Of a DNA stretch of 64,000 nucleotides, positions 50,123 to 63,725 are shown piece by piece. Origin of the DNA: Eopsaltria australis (taxonomy: Eukaryota > Chordata > Aves > Passeriformes > Petroicidae); NCBI GenBank assembly GCA_034509425.1, contig JAVTVJ010000023.1, positions 372,001-436,000 of the forward strand, given 5' to 3'. The notes under the pieces were generated by a model. The model ran no database searches, was not told the origin of the DNA, and saw nothing but the letters and a program-made list of their open reading frames with translations. A program made the translations under genes and the position numbers. Every line of letters starts with the position of its first letter. The first letter of the stretch is position 1.

Positions 50123-53100
50123 CTTTTTAGGCTTTCTTTCTAATGGTGGTTGTTCTAAAGTAGAGAATCCATGGAATTCACTTGCAGATCACCATGAGAA
50201 AAATTTTTTCTTATGTCTCCTTCCGTTCCTTTCCAGCATCAAGCTGCTATTTTCTGCTAATAATCCAAGAGCCTAAATTGTGAACTCCTCAGTAGGCCTG
50301 CAGCTGCTCTTCTAAGGATAAATCCATGTCAAAGCTGCTTTGGCTATGTCTTTTCCTGGGAGGAGTTATCATCTTCATGTGATTGCTAACAAGGTTTAAC
50401 CAATTACTGTGCGTTTTCGTAGAAGGCTATTTTTAACTCTTCAGTGCTGGGAATATATTTAAAAATAACACTAATACCTTGACCTTCAGTGAATGAAGGT
50501 CTTTACCAAAGAGAGAGATCATACACTGAAAGCCTAAGTATTAAGCTACAGCCTGAAATAATGACCTGACAGTTCTTTCAGCCAGTCTTTGAAGGATGAA
50601 AGAAGATTTAAACATAACTGAGAACTGTACAAGGCAGATTGCAATCTGTGATGGGCAGCATCTTTCAAAGAGACAAGATCCAAAATGGCTATGAAAGGAA
50701 AGTAGAAAAGGGAAATCTTGCTCTGTTCTGTTAGTAGTTACAAGAGAATGAAGGAAGGTGAGATTTAAAAAAAAACTTAACACCCAAGCTAAAAACCCCC
50801 AAGTACATAGTCTAGAAGCAAAGAGAGCTGATTAGTGATTAGTGTTCATTTTACTGGGACATACTTCCTAGCTACAAATATATATCGTTTTCTTTCTTGG
50901 TCTTCCCAGCCACCTGTATCTGAGAGCTGTTCCCTTATTATACAGACAGAATGCAGAGAGGAAGCCAAAATTTCCTGTTTCTCCTAACCCTGAATTTTCC
51001 ACAATATGTAACATAACATCATGCAAGATCCTTGAGTTGTCAAAGACCCAAAAGACCCAACCAATGAATTGTGTAACACATTGGGGCCGTGTGAGGATAC
51101 AGCAGTTTGGGTGGGCAGTGTTGTTTCAGGCCCAGAGCTGTGTCCAATGGGCTTTGAGTGTCTCCATCCTTCCCTCCTCAGCACAGCCTTCTCTGCGGTT
51201 AGCATGGACAGAGTGTGCGTATGGCTGAGCATAAATAGTCAGGGTGGGATTAATTAACTTAAATATAAGCAACCATTACTATTTTCAGTGCCCCAGAATA
51301 TCTCAGCCAGCCACACTGAGCTGGCAGGTACAGCACAGGGCTTAAGAGAAGAGTAGTGCCATTCTGGAGTGGCAGCTGGCAACAGAGCTGATCCCCAGAC
51401 AGTCCCTGGACTGCCTAAGATGGCATTAGAAGCTTATAAACAGGTGACTGAATCCCATCCTCAGCATCTTTGTGTGCCTCCTTTCAGCTTCCACGCAACT
51501 TGTGTCTCTTGCTTTTTAAATTAACAAAAAGTGAAGAAATTAAACCTAGGCGAAGGTTTTCAAGCTATCCATGTAATCACTGTGGTTAAAGATGTAAGAC
51601 TTCACAATACACGTTCTGCATCTTTAGCTCATTTACCATTATATATTTGTATATTACCACCTGAGGAAAAAAAAAGTCTTGTTGAAGGCAGTTGGACCTC
51701 TGTTGTAAGAATTTTTAATGCCCTTTTTCCAGGTGTATTTACTGAGGATGGTTACTACCACTAAAGAACTGCCAAATTGGTGTAATTATATCACATGCTC
51801 ATTCACAGCTACCTTTTTCTTTCTTTTGTGAATTACTTAGTGAAGATTACATTCAAAATAAAAACTTTTTTATATTCATCAAGAACAATCCAGCAAGGAT
51901 GACTGGAATAGTAAAAATTAAAAAGCTAAATATGCAGGTTAGAAGATCCCTTTTTATGCAAGACTCATAAATTCTTCGGTCTCTGTCTGTGCTTATGGTG
52001 AAACCATATTTTTCAATGATTTTACCTTACCCTTTGTGGCACAGATGCCACACTGCCATACCTATTTCACTAGGAGTTCTGACTACTCTGTACTTCCTCC
52101 AGATTGTAGCAGGATTATTGTTTTTTATATTAGTGAAAGTTTCTTACCCACAGTAGGTATAGTGAATAGATTGCATTAAAATACAATCCTAGCAGCTCCA
52201 TAAATTGACAGATCCTGTATAATATATATTTGTTTTACTTAAAAATAATGGTGTTTCACTGCTTTGTTGTCTTCTGGGTGTATTTTGCTGAAACTGATAA
52301 AGCTATTCTTTGGCACAGCATCTCATCTATATTCTGCACCACTGTGCTTTAAATATCCTAACAAAACTGTGTCGCAGCTGGATTCTAGCAACCTAAAATG
52401 TGGTTTGGATGCAGAAACTTCTGCCTCAGTGTGACTGAAATGCTCAGATGTTTAGCTGGAGATAATGTGTATCCTGCCAGCTATGCTGACATCTTGAGAG
52501 CGTGGACTGACTACTTGTGTGGAAGTCTGGACTTCATTTGCTGTTGTTTTTTTTTTTTTAATTTCATCATCTCATAAAGCATCTGCTCTTCAGCAGTGTC
52601 TGTGACATAATCAGAGGGTGATACAAGGCTGAATATGTGAGGTTTGCCAGTAAGAGAATCACCCTCAATTTTGTAATTCATGTCATCTCACAAACACTGA
52701 AGTCTTTGCAATATTTGCAGCAGAGCTACAGTGCGATTTTCATCTATCTCTGAAGGCTTTAGGAAATAGGACTTCATCTGAAGTCATACTTATGACACAC
52801 ATGTGAAGACATACTTCATCTGAAACATACTTATTTCTAATTAATTATCTGAGATACACAGATACAAAGATGGCAACATCCACTAAGTTCCACTGGCATA
52901 GTGAGTCAAGTAAGTGAGCTGGGGAGTCAAGTCAGCATGAATTTGCCGTGGCCTTTTCAAAACTCTCTAAGGCTCAGTGTTCCTTGAAATCTGCAGGATT
53001 TAGACAGACTGCGAGCTCTATTCTGTAGCAACTGAGTTTGCGATAACATTTGAGAATCCCAAGGAAAATTTCCTCTCATGGTTCTGGTGGAAGGCAATAA

Positions 53101-54922
53101 TGTGGACAAGAAACTTCTGTGAGAACAGAATCCTTTGGTACTCCCATAAACACCATATATGACAAAATTAATGTGAGATAAGGTTATCCTTCAGATGGTA
53201 TCTCAAAAAAAACTGTAAATAATGGAAGACTTGTAAAGTATACAGCAGGGAATAAAACCTAAGTTATGCCATGATTATGAATTTAAACAAGTTGTACTGG
53301 GGATCAAAGAAGGCACAAAATGAATAAAAGAGACATTGAACTTTTGTTTGGAGCAGCCTCATTTTTAAAAAACAGGATAAAAAAAAGAGAGGAAAAACCA
53401 AGTTCCCTTCATTCAGGGATGAATATTTTCTGAAAATACTTTTTCATTTTTCTGAAATGCATATTTTTCTGAAAAAAAAATATAAATAATATTTCTCCAT
53501 CACCTTGGCACGCACAGACCTCTATAGCACACACTCAAAATAAAGGCTAGTAATTGAAAACTGTGCTGGCAATACCACAGTTAGAAATCTGAGACACTTC
53601 AGTGAGCAACCACAGTCTTTACACCTTCAATGAGAGAGATTCTGATCTATTAGCATCTCTGTGCCTCTGATTAACTCTGGTGTAACTGAGATCAGAATGT
53701 CATCTGTGGCTTAAGCAAGGTGTTTCAGCTGGTGGCACCTTGGCTGGCTCTCTCCTGCAGAGTAATTCCAGCCAGCCAGTCCTTGGTGCTTTGGAGGAGA
53801 TGGTTTTTAGAAGTCGTATGTAAAGTCCAAAACTGAACACTGAGTTGCACATAGCTGCCAGTTGGTGGACATAAGTTCCCATGGTTCATGATGAGTGTTG
53901 GAAAATTAATCCTGCCTTCATCATTGCAAAGGGTGAGCTGCCTTTTCTTATAATATTGATTTATATTGATGTTTTCCCACATTGCTCTACTTGCTATTCA
54001 GGAAAATAGTGAATACTTCTTGTGTCCAAATAGATCAGAGTTAATGAGTTCCATGTTCTTAAATATATTTACCTGTCTATTTTTTTTTTGGGAGATTGGT
54101 ATCTAAATATCTCTGTGGATCTGAGTTCAGTGCCTTGCTGGAAAAGCTGAATTTCAGACTTCATTTTCTCCTTTACTCATGGTAAAATAACTCTTCCAGG
54201 CTAAATCTTGCTTCAAGTTAATTAAATAGATGTTAATATTCCTGATGACTTCAGAGGAAGAGAGATCCAGCTCAATATGTAATAAAAACATAAGAGTCAT
54301 AATTTTTCTAATACCAATTTAACTCAACTTTATGAAATGTCTAATACTTCATGGTATTTTTACTTCAAAAGTATTTCTATTTAAAACTACTCACCATGAA
54401 TTCACCAATTTAAGTAAATCTGTCATTTACTTCAACACTTTTGGGAAGCTTGAGTATTTATTTACGTAATAAATGCATACTAAATGTCTTTATTCTTTCA
54501 CACTGACATTTCTTTGCCTTGAGATCTGATTTTAAAAAGTAGTTATCTGTCATAAGCTAACTTGCACAGAATGTAAAAATTATGCGCAGTTAATAAAGAA
54601 ACAAAATACGTAATCTGTCAGAGCAGATCCACTGATCCACGCCTTGTAAATCAGTGCTTTTCTGACAGGAGTATGTCTGTGTGCTCCTCTTGCTCTCAGA
54701 ATAGGATTTTACTCACCAGTTACACGTTTTTGTACGTACATCATGTAAAGTGGGAAACACCTAATGAAATACTGTAATTTTTACATAAATATATTTAAGA
54801 AATTGCTAAGAAGTTTGGTTAATTAATAAAAAACACAAATGCAAATTATTATGTGAAGGCAAGCCCCTCATCTTTTCTATGTGGGCTACATTCAAACTAA
54901 GGAGACTTCAGGCAGGAAAGTC

Positions 54923-54985
54923 ACTGCTTCTTTTTAAGACTATTTTTGTCAGAACTGCTTCTTTTTAAGACTATTTATGTGCAGA
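54923..54985. repeat. tandem duplication of a 31/32-bp unit
   Basis: Two adjacent copies (54923-54953 and 54954-54985) share 'actgcttctttttaagacta' and end in caga; they differ by two small changes, so the duplication is young. Confidence 0.92.
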
Positions 54986-55182
54986 ACCTTGGTGTTTCCC
55001 TTCTGAGCAACTGCCTGGGCCAAGGGTACCAGGCTGGCTTGATCTGTCCTCTGTAAATAGAAGCACCTAGCATGGGGACACGTATGATAGACAAGACACT
55101 GCTACAGCAGACAAAAGTTTTGCCTCTTTTTGTAGAAGTTTATAAATTCTGTGAGCTCATTTCCACCCTCAGGAATATGCTG

Positions 55183-55476
55183 CTAGATGGCAACTCTCCA
55201 AATGTCATGCATGTGTAACTGACTGCAGTGACCTCTCTGACACTGGACCTTGGCTTCTCTGAAATCCCCCTGGGTCTCAGGAAAGGCACAGAGATGCTCT
55301 AACACATCATTCCAACCAGTGTCCATCACTCTTGCAGGAGGGTTGTCAGCAGCTTTCTTGATGTTTGTGGCTCTTGGAACTCCCTTTCCTCTGTAACAGA
55401 AAGGCAAATATACAACTCCAACATAGCAATCCATCACATCTGGGGGAGTAGAGTTGGCAAAGCGGTTGTTAATCAC
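55183..55476 (-). other. unassigned open frame
   Basis: About 97 codons open on the minus strand, extending eight sense codons further upstream (frame open from about 55500). It has a plausible protein-like composition (TPPDVMDCYVGVVYLPFC, then RVMDTGWNDVLEHLCAF). It has no ATG start and I recognise no family and no flanking splice pair. It may be a remnant of an old retroelement or chance. Confidence 0.15.
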
Positions 55477-58400
55477 CCAAGCCTTCCGTTTTGTGGTTCA
55501 GAGTGAGGCTCTTGTAGTTCACTGGAGTGGAGAGAAGAGAACCAAATCTTTTCAGAAGGCCACTTCCTTCTCACTCTCATCAAGGGCTTAAAGATTTTCT
55601 GGCCTTCACAACGCTAAAGCAAAACTGGTGAGCAATTAAGAAGGAAAACAGGATGGTTATGCAAACATGGTCACATAGAATGAGACTCATTGCTCATTTA
55701 ATTGTAGGTGTGGGATTCATCCCACAAATTAATATTTCTGCATTGAAGTTGATAGGTATAGCTGCCTACATGAAGGTGGTGCCCAAGATCCCATTAGGCA
55801 ACAGCATGGAGCCTCAGCTCTCTAACATATCTCTGCACATACACACTACAGTTGTCTAAGTCACACCCTGCTTCCTGATTCACTTAAAAGTCATTGGTGA
55901 GAAATAGATACTTCTAGGGCATGATTCATTCCATCCTAAAGTACCTAAAACAGATGAATAACTCCTGCTTTATGAGTCTAGCTGAAGTACTCAGATGGGA
56001 AATGGGTATGGACAGGTGAATGCCAAGGAATGGTTGCATAGTCATTATGTGCACGTCCGTTCTAACTAGAACATTTATCAATGATCAGCCCACCAATGCC
56101 TCTTTCTAGAGCTACATGATTCCTGCCCACATCCTTCCCACTGCTGAATGCCCTCTCTGTCTCAAACCACTGTTTTTTGACGTAATGCTCCCATATGTAC
56201 ATGCCAGTCTCTTGTGCATGCTTTATAAAGCAATCAGGTTTTCAATAGAAACTCCAGCACTTATGTTACAAAAATTATACTGGGCAGAAGAGCATGAAAT
56301 GTTCTTTAGGATATATTTCTGTCTTGGCAAAGGGAGGGAATGAATGATCTAATGGGTCTTTCCATCTGTAAGTCAACATTCAGCTTCCAAATTATGACAG
56401 TATTTTTCTTCGTAGGCATTAAATGTATTTGTTTTTGAAGATGTCTCTTGTTAGTACCTTCTTTTTTACATGATGATGTAAATTTATACTCTTGAAGTGA
56501 TATTTTTATAATTCCCACCAGACACATCAGATAACTTAGGAACCTATTGCACGGCTAAATGCTCTTTGCCACAGTGTTCATACTCAGTTAGATCACTCTC
56601 AATTGAAAGCCCGTTGAGACTTGAAGAAGAGCAAAGGATAGTAATATTTTTAGCAGATTTATATGTGTCCCATCTTGGTAAGTTGAAAAAGTCATTAAAC
56701 TCTGTCAGCTCTGGGAAAATAATTTATTATTGTAAAGGAACTCAGGACAGCATGAGCTGGACATAATCCTGTATCCAAACTGGTTGCTTGACAATGTAAA
56801 CAGAGTCAAACTCTTAGCAACACCTGTTTTGGAAAGTGCACTAGAAAGCAAATTTTATAAAGTATATCAAAATTGATTACTTCTGAATCACATGGGTTCT
56901 AGTATCTATTCAGGCAGTTAAACTGCAGTTGGGAATATTGGTTGAGAAAGATTGTGGAATCCCTCTTATTTTGCTTGATGTATGGGGTGTGTTTGATGAT
57001 AATACTTCCGATGCCCAAGAAAGTTGAATAGTTTGTGGTTGCTGGTTCTACCTGGGACAATTTCAGAAGTGTCTGAAGAAAGCAGATTCCCAGCTGTATT
57101 TGTAAACCCTTGTAATAAAACACCCTTAACTTGGTCTCCCATAGAAATGTTCTTGCTAGTTAGACTTCATAGGATCTCCCTACCTCCCTGATATAGGCAA
57201 AAATATTGGTGAATGTGTTCTAACACAAACCCACTAATTAAAATGAAACAGTGGTAATATTGTGCTGCTATCCACCTGCTTGTTTAAGTAGTTCACCTGT
57301 AACTGTCTGTGTAGGCTGAAATTGAGCTATAGTGGATGATATTTTTAATCCACAGCCCTTAAGATAGTTGAAGCATTAGATAGAATTATATTGAAGGTCC
57401 TGTGGGGTCTACATTTTTACTGAAAGGCTGTGATGGTTCTGTTTTGGCCCTCTGTTTTATCTTAGATAAGGCCTTCAAATGTAATGGAAAATAAAATTAA
57501 AAATACTTTTTCCTGCTTCCCTAGTAGGAAGGATTGGAAATGTTTCCACTTGTTCAGTTTAAGCCTAAATACCTGTTCTCTAGGATTTAGCCATCTTGGC
57601 TCCATAGGTGCACAACTGAAACGGCTGATTCAGCCTTGTCTTTTCTCTAAGAGAGCTAAAGGCCAAATGCTGGGTCAACCCTGATGAGAAGCTGAATACC
57701 AGAGAGATTAGTGTTTGTGTTTCTCCTACAGATGAATGTAAAAAGTCTGAGGTTTTTAGTGGCTGTCTCTGATCTGTTGACACTTACCTGGAATTAAAGC
57801 CGTCCCCGGAGCATCACACAGAAAAAACCCCAACTTTTTACAGTCTTTCTGCTCTGTCCTACTTGTAGCTGCCCTGATATGTTACAAGTTGCCTCTCTGG
57901 CTGCTAAACTTTTAGTTTAACTTCAGATCATTTTGGTCAGGAGGTTCTAGAAACTCATTAAATAGTGTTATGATTGCACATGCAGAATGAAGGAAAACAA
58001 ATACAACCTTAATTTTCTGAGTCCATTAGCCAGCTCCCTTAATTCATTTATCTGGAGGATTGAGAATGCCAGTTAATTTCATTTCCACAGTTACATTTTC
58101 TAAAATCATTGAAAGACTAATCAAAGGCTTGTAGCTAATGTTTGCGGCTTGTTTGGTTTTCTCCTGTTGTTTGAACTGCTTCCAATATGTCTTGCCAGTG
58201 ACATTTCTCCACCAAGCAGAATAAATACCAAACCATAGAGAAATAGTTTTACTGAAGAAAACAGCAAATGCATTGCCCTGTAAATATAAAGTTTCTCAAA
58301 GCCACTGACATCCTTCTGTAAGTTCCATGACAAGGAAATGACAGAGCCAGAATAATTAGTTTACTGAATAAATGCAATATATGTAATTCCTGTACTGTTC

Positions 58401-58984
58401 CACAGTTTGAAAGATAGATTTACTTACATTTTTTAATCAATGTTTTTGCTATGAAAGATTGGGTGGAAGAGAAAATTTAATCCTCTTGGACTGCCTGCAT
58501 AAGATACTGTTATTATTGGAAATTTTATTTGTGAGCCTGCACTGCATGACCCTGAGTTTAGGCTCTGGGTCCTAGGGTTTTACGTGCCCGCTTTTATTTA
58601 TGATAAAAGAGGATCTCTTCCCCTGAAGTGTTTGGAATCTAAACAAGGTAGAATGATCATTCTTGTTATATAAATTAAATACTGAGACACAGAGCAATTC
58701 AGAGCATATCTTCAATTCAGCAAGCTGCCTTCAAAAGAGTAGGCAGTGAAGCAATATCACTGCAGCAATTTGCATGTGTGCTAATTAGTCTGGATGGATG
58801 CTGCAATTTCATATTTATATTGCATCTGAGGTGCTAGCTAGTGTATTAGCCACTTTGGAGCATTATGCATTGCAAACAGATCCAAGGTGATTAAGGAACA
58901 TGCAGTCAATGTTGGAACTGTGGTTAACCTCACTACCATTTTTTTATTTCCTTCTCCATGTTGCATGAAAAATATTACAGACTC

Positions 58985-59360
58985 ATACATCAGTTATGGG
59001 GAAGGGATCTTTGGAGGCCATATGGTCCAATTGCTTGCTTGGAACAGGGCTGACATCAGTTTGTTCAGCTTTCATAAGGCTTTGTTTGATAACTCATGAA
59101 GATTTTTTTAATCTATCTATAGACAGAATTTCCCTTCCACTTGTGTCCATTGCTTCTTGTCCTTTTGTTGGGCATCTCTGAGAAGAGTGTGACACCATCC
59201 TCTCCACCACCCATTAGGTAGTTGTAGAAAGCAACTGAGATTCTTCTTCTCTGTCTTCAGCAGGCTAAACAAACCCAGCTCCCTCCTTCTCTCTGTGTTC
59301 TCCAGCCACTAACAACATTGGAATGGTTGGGCTTGCTCCAGTATGTCCTTGTACTGGGGA
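58985..59360 (-). mobile_element. older CR1 LINE fragment
   Basis: Antisense CR1 order: 'gggatctttggaggccatat', 'ggtccaattgcttgcttgga', 'agaatttcccttccacttgt', 'gtccattgcttcttgtcctt', 'gcatctctgagaagagtgtg' and 'caggctaaacaaacccagct'. It is more diverged than the other copies. The right boundary is uncertain and may reach 59.6 kb. Confidence 0.8.
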
Positions 59361-62300
59361 GACAAGTCTGTGAGACCATGAGTCTGTCTACACCCATGAT
59401 GTTTTGGAAGAGATAAATTACATTAATCTCTTCTGGAAGCAAGTTCCATTATTAAGATCCTGGTCTTGTGGAATTTTTGCCTCCATTCCAGAAAATAAGC
59501 TACCAGTTTCTTGACTCTAGTAGCTGGTGGTGTATGTCCTGATGAGCTGGGGCTCTTCCCTCTGCATACCTGAGGTTACCTCACCTGGTCCTGTAAAAAG
59601 CTGGAAGATCAGGTCTAAGACCTTTGTAATGACTGACATAAAAATGTTGTGAGAGAGAATGTGTGAATATCTGAGTTGGGAAGAGCCTGGTGAGAGAGGT
59701 GGTGGATTTCAAGGCAGTTTTAGTGCTGCTGCCAGCTGCAGTTTTGCACTCATAACTACAGCTGCAAGAAGAAACTATAGATACAGATGTGGATAAGGAG
59801 TTCCAAGAGGAAGATGAGGATTCGAAATAATTGCTTCAGAAACAAATTTTATTCTGTTTCGGGGCATTTGGAACAAGAATCAGTTGGGAGGAGGTGACTG
59901 TGCTGCAGACCTGTGGTAACCAGCAGTGGTGAGAAGTGAGACAGGCACGTGGAGATTTGTGGGTTTAATCTGTTGATCACATGGCTGGTCACTGCGGGTG
60001 TGCTGTCAGAATTACCCTAAGCATGTGCTTTGAGAGGAATCACAGATTCTGGCTGACTCTCTTTTGTCAATGCTCGTGATGCACAGGAACATTCGCACTG
60101 ACACGACCTGCTGAGCTCTGCAGGCTGCTGTTTATTTTGGTCAGGGCTTTTTCCAGCGTGGTGCTGGTTTTGCATGACCTGTACACTTTGGGATTAAAAT
60201 TACTTGGTTGCACATGTTGGTTCACCAAATGGAAAGGTCAGAATTGGTAACACATTTTTAGTTTGTTTTCGCAAACAGTGTTCATAGAACACTGTTCATA
60301 GAACACTGGTTGGGTTTCAAAGTAATGCTGATTCTTAATCCATGGATGCTGGTGAGGGAAGTGTGTATTGTTAGGGGGGTTTTGTGGCTTCCATGAATTT
60401 TTACATTTGCATATTTTTTGCTTTCCGTTTATGGCCAATTTAATGCTTTGCCTTCCAGGGGTGTTCTTCGTGGGCATATGGAATCTATTACACATGATTT
60501 GTAGATCCTTTGTAGATTTTAAAAACAATGAAGAATGGGATTTCACAATATAGGAACTATGAACTAAGTTAAAACACCCTAAAAATTTGAAAACTGATTG
60601 TCTTCCTAAAAGTGGAAATGCATAAATATTTTGTAAACAGTGCTGGCTGTAGGGGTTTTAACTAAAGCAAATGGGATATTCATCTGCTAAACTTTGAGGT
60701 TTGGGGTTTTTCTCATAATGACTGTGGCAACTTGTCCTCTTTGTGACCACTTAGATGTTGGAGTCATCAAAACATTTGGGAAGGATTGTCGAGAGAACAC
60801 CCCGCTTTTCCAGCCCGCTCTTTCTGTTGCCAGGATGGAAAAACGTGCTGTGGGAAGGTCTTGTGGTAAATGACTGTTCAGGAGTGTGAGCTTTACAGAG
60901 CCCTGGAGAGAGAGACTACAGGACTTTATCCTTGATACAGATTCACTGGATCCCAAAGGTAGTGGAGGTGGATGACGTGCAATGACTTTCCAAGAGCATT
61001 CTTAATACACTAATCTGGTCTGCTTCGATAATCTGGTTTTAGCCATTTCCTTGGTCATGAACTTTCTCTTTTAGTCCCTTTGTCCTTTCTGTTTCCCCTC
61101 CAATCCCTTGGCAGTTCTAAACCACTTCTTCTTGTATTTCAGAGACTTTCCTGAAGATATGGACATTCCTTGTTTCAGTCTACTCTTCCAAGATCTTCAT
61201 GTGCTGTAGACTTGTTAACACATATTTAAGGATCTCAATGCCTCCAGTGAATACTGCGAGGGGGAAAATAACATTATTTTTTGTTCACTATCTGTGGTGT
61301 CAAAGATTTTTTAAAAATATTCATCCAACAACTTTGAGATACCCTCTACAGATTCTTTTTTCTGTCTTGGAATTTTGCCTCACCATTCTTTCCATGGTCT
61401 TGGGAATATGAGTGCAGGGGATCTAATTAGCTCATGCCCAAAAGGAGGATTTAGAGTCCCACCATGGGGCAAGAGGCCATGGGATAGGATGATTGTAGAT
61501 ATAGCATGTTAGACCTAGGTCACAGCTTGGTCCCTCCTAATCCCATCTTGTGGCTTGTGAATTTTGCTGTTGGTGGGGTTTGCTTTTTTTATTATGATTG
61601 TCAGTCTTCCTGAGGATGCTGTGGCCTGCCTTTAAGGCCTGTTACTTGTGATGACACTTGAAGCAGATATTCTGTGATCCCATCTGAACTGTGTCTGTTA
61701 TGTGATTTGACCTCCTGTCACAAGACACAGCTCAGGAACAGCTATTCTCCCAACATGGAGAGATGTGTGGCCTGATCGAAGAAAACACGTAATTATAAAA
61801 ACTAAAGTGAACCCAGCAAAGCATAATTTGCTTTTATTCATTGGATTTATGCCTTCTGATGCTCTGATCATCTGAGAGGACACAGCCATCTACCTGGAGC
61901 CTGCATGAAAGCAGTCCTTTCTTGTAAAGTCAAGAGCCCTACTAGGACACCATGTACCTAGAATTTCTCTTTATAACTCCCCTTATGTGCTCAGCTTTTC
62001 TTGTGCTATCCTTGTGGCTCTGTAATGACTCAGAGGCACCTCTGGAATTAGCAATGTTCATGTGTTCTTGATGCTTCTGTGCCACTTACCTCCTACCTGG
62101 CATTTTCCTATTTCTCAGATGCATTTTTAGTATCTTTCTACTGATCAGAATAAAATGAAACTCTGAGATTAGCAATGGAAAATAATCCCTTTTCAGAATT
62201 TGCACTGTTACAGACCTCCTCTGATAAACTGCAGTAAGTTCCTGCTTATTCTGTACATGCTACCTGCAGATACAGAATTCACTGGAATGGGAGGCAGGTG

Positions 62301-63064
62301 AAAGGAATCCCTTGTTCAGTCCTGCTTCTAAACTCTTGTGATCTCATGATTTTCCTCACCCAGTTTTGGGGAACTTGAGCCAGCCAGTCCTGGTATTTCA
62401 GAGTGTCTGACCCACAAGGAAAGAGATACAATGGAGCACCCAGGTGAAGGAACAGTCTGATCAGAGTTGTGTGAAAAGCTGTGTGGAGATGGTCAGTGTA
62501 GTTCAGAGCATGGATGCGAAGGCCACATTATCACAGTTATGAACCAGCACAGTAATTCCTCAGTTCAGTCATCCTGCCAACCGCCCATATAGAGGAAGAT
62601 CTTTTTTTCCAGTTTGTAACAGATAAAAATCCTGAAAAAGCAATGTCAGAGAAGTGCAGGTTGGAATTAGATAGATACAGATAGCTCTTTCAGTTGGAAA
62701 ACTGATGATGTTGTGGTTCCATTTTTATTTTTAACTCAGAAAACATAGAACTGCAAACAGAACGATTCCTTTAGAGGCAGTGGAAACTCTTGGGATTCAA
62801 ATACACAGTAAGTTTATGAGGAAATACCCTATTTCAGGTGCACTCCTCAGAAGTAGTTGTAGCAAGGTTGAATATGTAATCTCACAGTATGGGAACACCA
62901 CACATACATAGATTTTCCTATTTAAAGCATGGATATGAACAAGAACTTATAAATTGTTTTGCACTGAAACTCAAGGTCACTGCCAGCCCGCTGGAGACCT
63001 GCCGCTGCTGCTGCTGTGTGGGGTCACCAGCGGTGGGTACCACTGCCCTGATGCTGTCGCTCAC

Positions 63065-63400
63065 CAACAGAATCGGGGGGACACGTAATGTGCGAGCACG
63101 GATGCCTTCCTCCATGTCTCTTTGTAACGGGAAATGCCGACCCTCCACTCGCACTCAGCCGTGTCCCGGTGTCTGGCTGCTTTGGAGCTCGGCGCTTGGT
63201 TTCCCTGCTTGCATAGCACGCCTGCAGCAGTACCCCCGGTACCCGCCGAGCTCTCCCGCTCCCACACACACCCTGAGCCCTCCGCCGCTCGGACTCGGCA
63301 CGGGCACGGTCACACGGGGGGCAAAAGCCGGCGAGACCCCCGGGGGAGAGCTCCGCCGGGCACCACCGCTAAAGCAAGCCCTGCCCGGGGCATGGCAGCA
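63065..63400 (-). other. hypothetical noncoding first exon of WDCP copy B
   Basis: The donor gtgagc at 63064-63059 on the minus strand lies inside the island and could splice over about 12.9 kb to the acceptor at 50155. The upstream limit is arbitrary. The only support is the donor match and the human head-to-head arrangement. Confidence 0.2.
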
Positions 63401-63688
63401 GCAGCAGCAGCAGCATCCTCCTGCACGGCCGTGCGGTGAGAGGCGATGCCGGCGGGGCGACACCCTCCGCAAGGCTCTCCTCGTCCCCGCGGCCCCCGGG
63501 CGCTCGGAGCGGGGGCGGGCGGACCCTCCCCTCCCCTCCCCTCCCCGTCCTCCCCGCCCCTGCCCCGCATTGGCTGCGGGCGCTGACGGGCAGCCGGGGC
63601 GGCCCCTGCCCGCGGCCGCCCAGGGGCATTGCCCGCACTGGGGGTCCGGCCGCGCCGGAGAGCGGGGCTGAGTCGAGGCGGTGCCGCC

Positions 63689-63725
63689 ATGGGAGTGGAG
63701 ATCGAGACCATCTCTCCGGGAGACG
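63689..63725 (+). CDS. FKBP1B: FKBP1B first coding exon (FKBP12.6), gene continues past the right edge
   Basis: ATG at 63689 sits in an ideal context (gccgccatgg) and reads MGVEIETISPGD plus one base of Gly, followed by donor gtacga at 63726. This is the start of FKBP12.6; its paralogue FKBP12 begins very similarly, but the position next to WDCP supports FKBP1B. The protein is a small cytosolic FK506-binding prolyl isomerase that binds and stabilises ryanodine receptor calcium-release channels, mainly in heart. Splitting the codon after GDG matches the exon structure of the family. The remaining exons lie beyond the window, so only the first 12 residues are seen. Confidence 0.92.

Larger units (their letters stand above)
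50155..62989. other. AT-rich DNA between WDCP copy B exon and FKBP1B island, probable 5'-UTR intron
   Basis: About 12.8 kb with one CR1 fragment (58985-59360), a short tandem duplication, one unassigned open frame and a possible old repeat around 58.6-58.7 kb. There is no CpG island just upstream of 50154, so transcription of copy B most likely begins in the island at 63 kb. Confidence 0.45.

Noticed and set aside
60278..60307. Palindrome cagtgttcatagaacactg within two 14-bp direct repeats, considered as a steroid-receptor element
   Set aside because: The half-sites are everted, or one base apart in the other reading, not the AGAACA-3-TGTTCT layout. It is a small repeat only.
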